From NCBI GenBank assembly GCA_963749115.1, contig CAVVLP010000005.1, forward strand, positions 1 through 64,000: a stretch of 64,000 bases of DNA, read 5' to 3'. A program made the translations under genes and the position numbers. The notes below the pieces were generated by a model. The model worked only from the letters and a program-made list of their open reading frames with translations, ran no database searches and was not told where the DNA came from. Below are positions 18,017 through 26,374 of this stretch, piece after piece; positions within the stretch are counted from its first letter, which is position 1; each line of letters starts with the position of its first letter. The DNA comes from SZUA-36 sp963749115 (GTDB lineage: Bacteria; Pseudomonadota; Gammaproteobacteria; Xanthomonadales; SZUA-36).

Positions 18017-19536
18017 TCTTCCGCTCGTGGTCATCGGGGGCAAAAGATGTTTTTGTACCTTGCCTGCGGCTGTTCGTGCAAAATCTTCCACCCATATGAA
18101 GTGTTTGGGAACTTTGTATGCCGCCAGGTGCTGTTTGCAAAAGCTGACCAGTTCGTCATCAGAGATGGACGGGCTACCCGGTTGTCTGCAGCAGGTAAGC
18201 GCATCCAACCTCACCCCATTTCTCGTCGGGCAGGCCAATGATAGCTGCCTCCAGCACGCCCGGGTGCTCTGCGAGTTGGCCTTCGACCTCGGCGGCGTAA
18301 ACATTCTCACCGCCTGAGATGTACATGTCCTTCAGACGGCCTACGATATAGTAATAACCATCCTCGTCCTGACGCCCGAGATCGCCACTGCGTAACCAAC
18401 CGTCTGCGGAGAATGCGTCCGCACTGGCATCCGGCCGGTTGTAATAACCCGGTGTGATACCGAGCCCGGAAAACCACAGTTCGCCGGTGCTGCCCCTGCG
18501 GGACGTCATTACCATCCGCATCGACCAGTCTCACCGAGGCCAGCAGCTGTGGTTTGCCAACCGAACCGATCTTGTTCATGGCATTGGCCTCATCCATCAG
18601 GAAAACGGTCGGTCCGGTTTCGGTCATCCCCATGCCATTGAGTACGGTTGCACCACGTGCGGCGAATTGCTGCAGAAGTTTGTCGGGCATCGGTGCGCCG
18701 CCACAACCCCAGCACCGTACTTTTGAGAGATCAAGCTCGTTGAAACGGGTATGCAGGCTGATTGCCTGGTAAATGGCGGGAACACCAAAAAACGTGTCGA
18801 GCCTTCCGGCTTCAAGCAGCTTAACGGTGCAATCGAGGTCAAAGCCCGGTGTAATCAGTGTACGGGCACCCATGATCAGTGCCGGCAGCGTTGTCAGGTT
18901 GATACCACCGGTGTGGAACAACGGCAGGTAGTTCAGACTGGTATCATCGGCGCGCAAACCCATGGCCTGGGCGATATTGATGTAATTGGCCAGCGCCATA
19001 CCGTAGGTCTGGATAACCGCCTTGGGTTTGCCGGTGGTGCCGGAGGTGTAGAGCAGGTACCAGGTTTCGTCCGCTGGCCAGTCAGCCCTGCCCTCAATTG
19101 CCTGCCGGTCATCACGGCGCTTGCGAAAACCGCCGTCACCACTGTCATCGAGGCCCAATAACAACAGCTTGTTACTGGCGAGGCTGATTGCGGTATCTGC
19201 GTCTTCGGACCCATGAATAAGCAGTTCCGCGCCGCAGTCATCGAGTAATGGTGCCAGTTCTTTCGCGGGCATACGCCAGTTTAAAGGCACCAGGATGGCT
19301 CCCAGGCGGGCGCAGGCAAACAGCAGTTCGAAAAACTCAATGCGGTTGCGGCATAGAAGCGCGACACAGGTGCCTTGCCTTACGCCCAGGTTTGATAGAA
19401 GGGCCGTGGTTCTGCCGGTGCGCTGATGCAGGTCGAGGTAACTAACCTGCTCCCCACTGGCGATATCCTCAAAGGCCACCCGCTCCGGACCCAGGTCAGC
19501 ACGTCTGGCCAGGATATCGAAAACCGGAAAACTCAT
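18017..19536 (-). CDS. Acyl-CoA ligase (AMP-forming), frameshifted
   Basis: Activates a carboxylic acid to its CoA thioester. Starting at ATG 19536 (RBS GAGGTAATAG) the frame gives VAFEDIASGEQVSYLDL, the P-loop-like YLLYTSGTTGKPKAVIQTYG (about residue 160), LPLFHTGGINL and GMGMTETGPTVFLMDE. The A8 region ELWFSGLGITPGYY and DLGRQDEDGYYYIVGRLKDMYISGGENVY continues in a second frame from about 18495, and the C-terminal YKVPKHFIWVEDFARTAAGKVQKHLL with the catalytic Lys in a third from about 18185. Removing one base at the first break restores PQGSTGELWF. All motifs are intact, so it is likely functional in the organism. First structural gene after tetR. Confidence 0.85.
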
Positions 19537-19541
19537 GGCTA

Positions 19542-20147
19542 TTACCTCGGCCTGATGCCGTTGGCAATCAGGTCGGTGACAATCTCGGCAACCCTGGCTG
19601 CGGGTACATTGTCATCCCACTCGGTGTATTTCATACCGAGAAATACGGCGATACCCATGATGGCCCAGGTCCAGGTTTCATAATCACCCTCGCGGATATC
19701 CCCGCTTTCGCCGGCCTTTTTCAGGTTGTCATGGTAGGCACTGGCAAAACTTTCGTAGTGTTCACGGTAGGCATCATTGGCGACGAATTCGGCTTCGGTA
19801 ATAATGCGATAGATACCCTTGTGGCGTCGTGCAAATTCAATGTAGGCCTCGATACCCAGGCGTTCTGCTGCCATGCGATCCGGGGCGCCGGCCACCCGCT
19901 CACCAATCCAGCGACGGGTACGCTGGCTCATGTACGAGACAAGGTCGTGAAAAATTTCTTCCTTGCTTTCGTAATACGTATAAAAGGTACCAAGTGCAAC
20001 ACCCGCCCTGTGGGTGATGCCGCTGATTGCAGCGGAGTGAAAACCCTTATCTCCAAACTCGATTTCAGCTGCTTGCAACAACTTGTCCCGGGTACGTTTG
20101 CCACGCGCGGTTTTGGGTGTCCTGTCATTACTTGAAAGTTGATTCAT
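19542..20147 (-). CDS. TetR-family transcriptional regulator of the catabolic island
   Basis: A 201-residue regulator. The DNA-binding domain is clear: TRDKLLQAAEIEFGDKGFHSAAISGITHRAGVALGTFYTYYESKEEIFHDLV (about 18-70). The C-terminal helical domain has no recognised ligand type. It is the first gene of the minus-strand operon with the ligase, MaoC, hydratase and esterase genes, with 5 bp to the ligase start. A 21-bp palindrome (20133-20153) covers its start codon and the divergent promoter, so self-regulation is likely. There is no clear RBS before ATG 20147, and a leaderless mRNA is possible. Confidence 0.92.
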   Translation of the reverse strand: MNQLSSNDRTPKTARGKRTRDKLLQAAEIEFGDKGFHSAAISGITHRAGVALGTFYTYYESKEEIFHDLVSYMSQRTRRWIGERVAGAPDRMAAERLGIEAYIEFARRHKGIYRIITEAEFVANDAYREHYESFASAYHDNLKKAGESGDIREGDYETWTWAIMGIAVFLGMKYTEWDDNVPAARVAEIVTDLIANGIRPR

Positions 20148-20167
20148 GTTTCATAATGTTGCATACT
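20133..20167 (+). promoter_or_regulatory. Promoter with TetR-type operator, site A (hydrolase / tetR divergent region)
   Basis: The 21-bp palindrome TGAAAG-TTGATTCAT-GTTTCA spans 20133-20153. A plus-strand promoter overlaps it: -35 TTGATT (20139-20144), 17-bp spacer, -10 CATACT (20162-20167). The same -35, spacing, -10 and palindrome recur at 26207-26241 before the TonB receptor gene. Conservation over about 35 bp of otherwise unrelated upstream DNA supports a shared regulator. Confidence 0.72.
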
Positions 20168-20236
20168 TTGAATCACTTGGCAAGTTTTGCGTGCCAGTTT
20201 CTTCATTCACGACATATCAACGAAAATATACCTGCC

Positions 20237-21091
20237 ATGGGCTTTACCGAACATCACTACAAGACAAACGATGAGCTGTCTCTGTACTACCGGTGTTATG
20301 GCTCAGGCAAAGATGTCGTCGTCTGTCTTCCGGGGCTGACCCGTAACAGTAAGGATTTCCACGAGATTGCCACACACCTGGCGTCACGGTACCGTGTTCT
20401 GTGTCTGGATTTGAGAGGCAGAGGTCAATCTGACTGGGACCCTGACTGGCGCAACTACCATCCAGCCACCTATATCAGTGATACCTGGGGCCTGTTGGAT
20501 CAACTGGATATGTCCAGCTTCATTTTGCTCGGCACGTCACTGGGTGGTCTGTTGGCGATGATCATGGCATCGCAACAACCGAAGCGGGTCAGGGCTGTCA
20601 TATTGAATGATGTTGGGCCGGAGGCTGATCCGGCAGGTTACGCACGTATCCTGGCTTCTTTTGACCAGCAGTTTGAGGTGAAAGACTGGCAGGAAGCGGC
20701 CCTGCACTGCGAGCAGACCTATCAGGCTGCGTTGCCGGATATGCCTGCCGAATTTTGGCATACCTTTGTCCATAAGAACTACCGGGAGGGGGAGGGTGGC
20801 CGGCCTGAGATCGAATGTGACCCAAATATTGGTGAGGCCATCCGTAAAGGTGACCTCAGCCGGATAGCCGGGGTTCAAGTCGATCCCTGGACCGCTTTCG
20901 CGGCAGTTACCATGCCCTGTCTGGTCTTGCATGGGAAACTTTCGGATATCCTTTCAGCGGAAACCGTGAACCGGATGACCGTGGTCAAACCGGATTTAAT
21001 AAGAGCGGTTATCCCCAACAGGGGGCATGCGCCATTACTCTACGAGGCAGAATCACTGGTGGCAATCGATAGATTCTTAGAACAAATCTGA
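20237..21091 (+). CDS. Alpha/beta-fold hydrolase
   Basis: A 284-residue cytoplasmic hydrolase. I use ATG 20237 (MGFTEHHYKTNDELSLYY); upstream in-frame codons lie in the promoter. Motifs: oxyanion-type VVCLPGLTRNSKDF, LDLRGRGQSDWD, nucleophile elbow LLGTSLGGLLAM (Ser near 98), LVLHGKLSDILS, and the catalytic His in NRGHAPLLYE near the end. Its promoter carries operator site A and is divergent from tetR. Likely an esterase or C-C bond hydrolase in the cluster's pathway. It is followed by the decayed cassette array on the other strand. Confidence 0.88.
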   Translation: MGFTEHHYKTNDELSLYYRCYGSGKDVVVCLPGLTRNSKDFHEIATHLASRYRVLCLDLRGRGQSDWDPDWRNYHPATYISDTWGLLDQLDMSSFILLGTSLGGLLAMIMASQQPKRVRAVILNDVGPEADPAGYARILASFDQQFEVKDWQEAALHCEQTYQAALPDMPAEFWHTFVHKNYREGEGGRPEIECDPNIGEAIRKGDLSRIAGVQVDPWTAFAAVTMPCLVLHGKLSDILSAETVNRMTVVKPDLIRAVIPNRGHAPLLYEAESLVAIDRFLEQI

Positions 21092-21264
21092 TATAAAGAA
21101 TCAATAAAGTCTGAGTTAACAAGGGGCCGGCTGGTTGCTGCGTCCATTAGTGCGAGAACATTAAAGTCGCCATCTACTTTGGTTATCACCGGTGCATCAT
21201 TGAGCTTGAATACTATCCAAGCCTCGTTTACCTGAAATTGACCCGGGTCGAACACCGATATCAC
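21040..21264 (-). pseudogene. Integron-cassette gene fragment (FDPGQFQ family), truncated
   Basis: A GTG-initiated frame with a ribosome site (AGAGGAAGGTG) placed directly after an attC-like site, as in integron cassettes. Its first part reads VISVFDPGQFQ, NEAWIVFKLNDAPV and DGDFNVLALMDAA, which I recall from cassette-borne hypothetical proteins. After about residue 44 the sequence (TSRPLVNSDFIDSL) no longer looks like that family and runs antisense into the end of the hydrolase gene, so the cassette seems cut near 21110-21130. Confidence 0.5.
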
Positions 21265-21275
21265 CTTCCTCTGAG

Positions 21276-21352
21276 ACCTAACGTCTTAGTCAAGCCGCGT
21301 AGCGGAGTTGCTTCCGGTGAGCGAAGCGAATGACTTGACTGCTTTGTTTTGT
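21276..21352 (-). other. attC-like recombination site 1
   Basis: Read on the minus strand it begins ACAAAAC, ends GTTAGGT (fits GTTRRRY), and has inner parts CAGTCAAGTCATTCGC and GCGGCTTGACTAAGAC that can fold back on each other. About 77 bp, nearly identical to the site at 21573-21649. It lies between two short cassette-type genes with the expected order gene end, attC, next gene start. Confidence 0.65.
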
Positions 21353-21360
21353 AGATCGCG

Positions 21361-21510
21361 CTAGTGAATTAGCTCCTGTGTAAAGCGATCACGATTCTTC
21401 CAATACAAGCAGTCTGGACATGACTCACCCTCTGGATAGTCGATGGGAAAACCCTTGTCGCCCTTTCGGACTCGCTTTGAAAGCAGTTTCCTGTTTTTAC
21501 CTTGAGTCAT
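21361..21510 (-). pseudogene. Integron-cassette gene with internal deletion
   Basis: From ATG 21510 the product is MTQGKNRKLLSKRVRKGDKG followed by FP and then directly by DYPEGESCPDCLYWKNRDRF. The ends match, from memory, the N- and C-termini of a common cassette-borne family; about 60-70 residues in between are missing. The neighbouring copy (21658-21939) keeps that middle but lacks the N-terminus. A longer frame from GTG 21561 joins an FDPGQFQ-family start to it, so the segment is a mosaic of cassettes. Confidence 0.5.
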
Positions 21511-21572
21511 GTATCCAAGCTCGTTTATCTGAAATTGACCCGGGTCGAACACCGATATCACCTTCCTCTGAG

Positions 21573-21649
21573 ACCTAACGTTTTAGTCAAGCCGCGTAGC
21601 GGAGTTGCTTCCGGTGAGCGAAGCGAATGACTTGAATGCTTTGTTATGT
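21573..21649 (-). other. attC-like recombination site 2
   Basis: On the minus strand it starts ACATAAC and ends GTTAGGT, which are complementary except at one position, as the outer boxes of attC sites are. Inner boxes contain TTCAAGTC and GGCTTGAC. Length 77 bp, in the usual range. It directly follows the stop of the cassette gene at 21658 and is followed by the next frame with its own ribosome site. Confidence 0.68.
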
Positions 21650-21657
21650 TGATCGCG

Positions 21658-21939
21658 CTAGTGAATTAGCTCCTGTGTAAAGCGATCACGATTCTTCCAA
21701 TACAAGCAGTCTGGACATGACTCACCCTCTGGATAGTCGATGCCTTCTTCATGCGGGCAACCGAAAATCTGGTCAACCATTACTACCGAATTTGCTAAAT
21801 TTTCATCCACAAAAGAGAGCACTTCTCCAAGAATATTTTCAGCTCTGCGAGCATCGGTGTTGGTAAACCACTTTTTGATTGGATCTACCTCGGCTCCTTC
21901 AGACCTGATAATCGCGCACACAACTTTAGATGCGCGCAA
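21658..21939 (-). pseudogene. Integron-cassette gene, N-terminally truncated (CPHEEGIDYPEG family)
   Basis: The product (93 residues from TTG 21939) reads VVCAIIRSEGAEVDPIKKWF, then ILGEVLSFVDENLANSVVMV, then GCPHEEGIDYPEGESCPDC and the terminal YWKNRDRFTQELIH. The Cys/His spacing suggests a metal-binding end. Comparison with the neighbouring deleted copy, which has the MTQGKNRKLLSKRVRKGDKG start, indicates that this copy lost its N-terminus when it was joined to the end of the hydrolase gene (21954). The in-frame codons upstream have no ATG. Confidence 0.55.
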
Positions 21940-21953
21940 CTTGTTTGGGCCGC

Positions 21954-23012
21954 CTATGTCAAAAATGCGTGAAACACCTGGTTGAACTCGTCCTGATGAG
22001 TTATGAAAGGCACATGCCCCGAGCCTTCGACGGCGATTTCTTTGTAGTTTCCGCCTTGCTCAGCATACGCATCAAGTAGCGTTCTGATCTGCTCCATCAT
22101 GGGTTGTGGCGGATACACGTCTGATCCCGGAAAACCGGGGAGTCTGTCTGTCGGGCCCCAGGTGCCGGGGTCTGATGCGGCGCTATTGGAAACGGCCACG
22201 TCTTCGGCGCCGTAAATCCACAGCACCTTCACCTTGCGCTCCGCCGCGAGGATGCGATCGACCAGGTCACCAGCGTATTTTGGGGACATGGCATTGGTTG
22301 CACCCCATTTGCCCGGTTTGACATAAGGCCAGTTTGGAGAAGGTTCCTTATCACCTGGCAGATCCTTGATCGCCGATGTGTACCTGGAACATGGCCTCCA
22401 GAAGGTCGTCTTCGCGATCCGGGATGTGTGGCGGGCCCCAGACCAGCAGTCGCAGCACCGTGCGCGGGCTGAAAGGGTTGTCAGCGGTATAGTCGCCATC
22501 CAGCAGACCCTGGATCAATACGGGATTGAGCAAGCCGCCGCCGGAACCGGCGAAATCATCATTGGTGGGGGTGCCGTGCGCATCTTTTGTGCCACCAAAC
22601 CCGAACGGGGAGCCGGCGCCCGGTAGCGTTACCGAGAGCAGGCGGTCGGGTGCATCGGCCATCATCCACCACGCAACCAGACCGCCGAGTGAATTGCCCG
22701 CGAGATGAAAACGGTCGTAGCCAAGATGATCCATCAGTGCCAGTGCATCTTCGACAAAATCACGCATCCCCCGGGTGGCATCAACCTTTACTGTTGGGTC
22801 GGCATCGCCAAAACCACGCTGGTCGGGCGCGATGGCGCGGTAACGGGTGGTAATTTGACCATCGTTTCCTCCCACCAGGTGGCGGAGGAGAAGTTTCCAT
22901 GAATGAACAACACCGGTTCGCCATCTTCCGGCCCTGCGAAAAGGACACGTGTGGTCAGGCGGTCGGTGGTGATGTTCTGTGCGGTTATACCGGGCAGTAT
23001 GGAAACACTCAT
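21954..23012 (-). CDS. Alpha/beta-fold hydrolase (frameshifted twice)
   Basis: Three frames on the minus strand form one protein of about 350 residues. From ATG 23012: VLFAGPEDGEPVLFIHGNFSS (oxyanion HGN). A shift near 22850 leads to YRAIAPDQRGFGDADPTV and the nucleophile LAGNSLGGLVAW. A shift near 22378 leads to KVLWIYGAEDVAVSNSA (acid) and AVEGSGHVPFITHQDEF (His). The triad is complete. Adding one base at each break restores plausible family sequence (FQVYTSAIKDLPG). ATG 23012 overlaps the stop of the ligase gene (ATGA). Last gene of the KAS III-ligase-hydrolase operon. Confidence 0.8.
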
Positions 23013-24531
23013 ACGGGAACCTCTTTGCTGGTAAGCAGTTTCTTGTCTATTTTGCCGATCGCCGTCAAAGGCAGGGCATCAAGAACAACGATGGAACGTG
23101 GTAGTTTGTATTTGGCGAGACGTTCGAGGAGAAAAGCCCTCAGCTCATCTTCGCTGTAACCGTCTTCGACCACCAGGAATGCCCTGCCGACTTCACCCCA
23201 GGTGTCATGCGGCACACCGACCACGGCTGCCTCATTAACGAACGGGTGAGCCAACAGGACGGACTCGATTTCGGCCGGATAAACATTTTCGCCACCGGAG
23301 ATAAACATCTCTTTTGACCGGCCCAGAATCGAATAGCAGCCATCTTCGTCACAAACGGCAGTATCACCGGTGTGCAACCAGCCGTCGCGGATGGTTTCTG
23401 CAGTGGCCTCGGGGTTTTTCCAATAGCCCGCAACGATATGCGGACCGCGGATAAGCAGTTCACCCGGTTTTCCGGTTTCACAGTTGCTACCGTCATCGTT
23501 GATGATCTTCATATCGATGTGAAAGATCGGGTAGCCAACGGAACCGATCTTTTTCTGAACCAGTTCGGGCGGCAGCCAGAAGTTGTTACCGGATGCTTCG
23601 GTGAGTCCATAGCCCATTTTGAAATCGACACCGCGGTCCCAGAATTTCTGCATGATGGGAAGCGGGCAGGGCGCGCCGCCACTGATGACCAGTTCCAGTT
23701 TTGAAAAATCGGCGTCTTCCCATCTGGGATGCTCCTGCAACATCTGGAACATGGTTGGTACCGCCACGTAATGGGTAATGCCTGAATGCTCAACGAGGTC
23801 AAAGGTCTCGTCCGCGTCAAAGCCGGAGCATAGTATCGTCGTGCCACCAGCGTGGACCAACGGCACCATGAAAATATTCGGCCCGCCGATATGGAAAAAC
23901 GGCAGTTGCAATGCGGCTCTGTGCTGGCTGTTGATACCCCAGGATGTGATGGTATTGACGCTGTTCCAGGTCATATTGCCATGGGTGAGCACTGCGCCTT
24001 TGGGCAGACCGGTGGTGCCGCCGGTGTAATAGATACCCCATGGATCATCAAGGGTCAGTTCCGGTTGGTCAGAAAGCTCTGACGACATCAATTCCCGTTC
24101 CGCGAAGTCGCGTTCCCCCGTGCCAGGGTTGGTCATGGCAACGACGTGCTCAACGGTTGTGAATGAAGGCTTGAGTTCCTCGACCTGTGAACGCCAGTCT
24201 TCGCTGTAGATGAGTACCGTCGGGGCGCCGCTCTCAATGATGCCCTCCAGTTCGAAAACGGTGAGACGCCAGTTCAGGTTTTGCAGTATCGCCCCGATCT
24301 TGGGGGCAGCCCAAAACAGATCGAGGTACTCGACTTCGGTTCGAGGCGTAAACGGCAACACGATCACCCTTGCTTTACACCAAGGCTTTTCAGGAAGTTC
24401 GCCGTCCGGTTGACGCGTTCATTCCATTCGGCAAAGCTTGTTTCCGATTTCGTGGTGTTGTCGATAAGTGCAATACGATCAGGTGTCAGCCTTGCCCGTT
24501 TGTCGAGCCAGTCTGTTACGTATTGAGATTG
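23009..24531 (-). CDS. Acyl-CoA ligase (AMP-forming), frameshifted near the N-terminus
   Basis: The main frame (24367-23009) covers most of the enzyme: WGIYYTGGTTGLPKGAVLTH (ATP-binding loop), LQLPFFHIGGPNIF, GYGLTEASGNNFWLP, DGWLHTGDTAVCDEDGCYSI, LGRSKEMFISGGENVYPAE, and LPLTAIGKIDKKLL with the catalytic Lys. The first 55 residues (SQYVTDWLDKRARLTPDRIAL, TSFAEWNERVNRTANFLKSL) are in another frame, and a short bridge (GDRVAVYASN) in a third, so two indels lie at about 24325-24375. No ATG is visible at the very start near 24531. It is a paralogue of the ligase at 18017-19536, with a different active-site context (YYTGG versus LYTSG). Confidence 0.85.
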
Positions 24532-24535
24532 AGAA

Positions 24536-25575
24536 CTATTTTATCGGACCCCATTGCACTATTGCTCCAGCCCAGACATAGCCGATACCGGCGGCGATGA
24601 TGGCCATCGTATCACCCGGTTTGAGACGGCCCTGCTCGATACCCGCCTCGATATTGATGATGGCATCCTGCTCGCCAATGTGTCCTACGCTCGACATATA
24701 AACACTTTGTTCTTCACTGAGCCCAAGGTGTTCGAGCATTTCACGGTGGCCGGATGGTTTGACCAGTGACATGTTAAAGAAATCGATGTCACTGCGAGTA
24801 TAGGGAGTACCATCGGGTTTTAGACCGGATTTCTCGAGCGCAACATCGGTGCAGGTCAGCCAGTTTTTGATCGAGACTTCGCCGAGGCGGTTCTTCATGG
24901 CCTCGGGTTCAACCAGCCTGAATTTGAAACCGCCCTGATTGACCGCATCGTCTGACGGATGCTTGACGGTGCCGCTGGCCGGAACGATCACGTGACGGCT
25001 CATTGAACCATCAGCGATCAGGTGCATACCGAGTACCTGGTTTTCAAGCCAGTCGCGCTTCACTATCATCGCACCGGCACCGGCGCCGATATTGAAGAGG
25101 AAGGAGGTATTCGATGTCAGTGAGGTCGATGAAATGCGATGTCGCATAGCCGCCGCCGATCAGGACCGTATTGATGCGACGGGTCATCGGCCATCAGTCC
25201 CCTGGCGAGTTGCATGGCTGCAATGGTGGTGGCGCAACGGGTGTGAACATCAATACCCCATGCATTTTTTGCACCGACTTCAAAGGCAAGGTCAATGGCA
25301 GTTGTCCACAGCAGGTATTCGCGCCACTCTTCCGTGGTTCCCAGCACGACATCGATTTCCATCGGGTCGATATCCGCCTTGCTGATCGCCTTTTGTGCCG
25401 CATGAACGGCCATTTCGTTGGGGTGAACCTTAGGGTCCGCAACGAATTTGCGTTCGATACCAAGCTTCTCCCTGACGACCCATTCCGGCAGTCCGCTTTC
25501 CCGGGCGATATCCTGTGCGGTGACATAGGTATCGGGAAAATACGTACCGGTGGAGACAATGCCCATGCTTGTCAT
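24536..25575 (-). CDS. 3-oxoacyl-ACP synthase III (FabH/KAS III)-like enzyme, frameshifted
   Basis: A thiolase-superfamily enzyme that condenses, or in reverse cleaves, acyl thioesters. Start ATG 25575 after AAAGGAA (MTSMGIVSTGTYFPDTYV). Motifs: GIDVHTRCATTIAAMQLARG with the nucleophile Cys (about 110), TVLIGGGYAT, FLFNIGAGAGAMIV, FFNMSLVKPSGHREM (His region) and SSVGHIGEQDAII, where KAS III has NxGN. Two shifts at about 25183 and 25110 break the middle. In a catabolic cluster with two acyl-CoA ligases it may cleave or build a beta-keto thioester rather than start fatty acid synthesis. Operator site B lies 70-90 bp upstream. Confidence 0.82.
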
Positions 25576-25642
25576 GTGAATTCCTTTAGCCAGTGGTTTC
25601 CTTATCGCATGTGCCTGATTTGAGTAATCACGACCGAATAAT

Positions 25643-25665
25643 ATGAAACCTGATTCAGGTGTCAT
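25643..25665 (-). promoter_or_regulatory. TetR-type operator, site B (upstream of the KAS III-like operon)
   Basis: A 23-bp near-perfect palindrome with half sites ATGAAACCTGA and TCAGGTGTCAT around a central T. It matches sites A and C (TGAAAC, TGA-T-TCA, GTTTCA/GTGTCA). On the minus strand it lies between a -35-like ATGACA and a -10-like TATTAT. The gene start is 68 bp downstream. Confidence 0.68.
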
Positions 25666-25779
25666 GCTATGTCAAGAAGCTAAATACCGCAAGTCACACT
25701 ATAAAACATCTGTTTCTGCCCCAAAAATATTCATTGCTCAAACAGGGTTCTCACCTATTCATGGTTTCGCTTTCGCTGG

Positions 25780-26075
25780 AGGGGCGCTGGGGAGGGGGTA
25801 TTGCCTGCCAGGACCGCTCAAGGCACGAAGCCGATGTATCGCTTCGACACATCGGACTTCGCTGCCTTGTGCTGAGTCCTGGCAGGCAATACCCCCTCCC
25901 CAGCTTCAACCGAAACCGAGTACATCCATCAGAAACCACTGGCCTATGCTCTCGTTCAAAGCAGAGGGTGTGCGGTACCTCTCTTCAGGACCGTGAGCGA
26001 CAGGAAGTCGCGACCGAGCCCCCATGGATGGGTTCAACGGCGTGTCCTGAAGAGAGGTACCGCATGGCCTCTGCT
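25780..26075. repeat. Structured intergenic repeat, copy 2, with two long perfect hairpins
   Basis: First hairpin: arms at 25786-25814 and 25876-25904 are perfectly complementary over 29 nt, and the 61-nt interior also folds on itself (CAAGGCA/TGCCTTG and CGATGT/ACATCG). Second hairpin: 25971-25991 and 26044-26064 are perfectly complementary over 21 nt, extended by GCAGAGG/CCTCTGC. Boxes shared with copy 1 (13436-13760) are listed there. No gene is supported here; open frames crossing it merely read through the palindromes. Confidence 0.75.
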
Positions 26076-26206
26076 ACCCTGTCGAAGCGCCAGCAAGTTT
26101 CCAGCGATGACCAACATCCAGCAATGAAGTGAATGACCTAAACCAGGGGATCGGCAATTTGGCCAAACAGGGACAGCAGTGAAAACACCTGCTTCTTTAA
26201 TTAACT

Positions 26207-26241
26207 TGAAACTTGATTCATGTTTCATCGTGTTGCATACT
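26207..26241 (+). promoter_or_regulatory. Promoter with TetR-type operator, site C (upstream of the TonB receptor)
   Basis: The palindrome TGAAAC-TTGATTCAT-GTTTCA (26207-26227) differs from site A by one base. Promoter: -35 TTGATT (26213-26218), 17-bp spacer, -10 CATACT (26236-26241). The receptor's ATG is about 130 bp downstream. The operator covers the -35 box and part of the spacer, where bound repressor would block polymerase. Confidence 0.75.
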
Positions 26242-26374
26242 TTGGAGCATGGCAAGGTTTGTCCCGTTTGCATTGCTCGCAAATTTGGCAAACAACCAGA
26301 CCAAAAGAAAAGGCACACAAGTCAACAGGCCGACAAAGACCGGCTTCGAATCACACTGGATGGAGGAAGAATTA

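Larger units (their letters stand above)
21214..21741. repeat. Two direct repeats of about 230 bp spanning cassette end, attC and next cassette start
   Basis: The segment 21214-21445 recurs at 21511-21742 (offset 297 bp) with few differences: the starts of FDPGQFQ-type frames, the attC-like site and the DYPEGESCPDC-type gene end are shared. The unique stretch between copies (about 21446-21510) holds the MTQGKNRK start. The pattern fits duplication and later deletion within an integron cassette array. Confidence 0.75.

Noticed and set aside
21214..21742. Repeated segments that might be a CRISPR array
   Set aside because: Only two copies of about 230 bp, with no short regularly spaced repeats and no cas genes; attC sites and cassette genes explain them better.
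25643..26132. Two overlapping plus-strand frames of 117 and 157 codons before the TonB receptor
   Set aside because: They read through the long hairpins of repeat copy 2; amino acid sequence mirrors inverted repeats and has no start signal.
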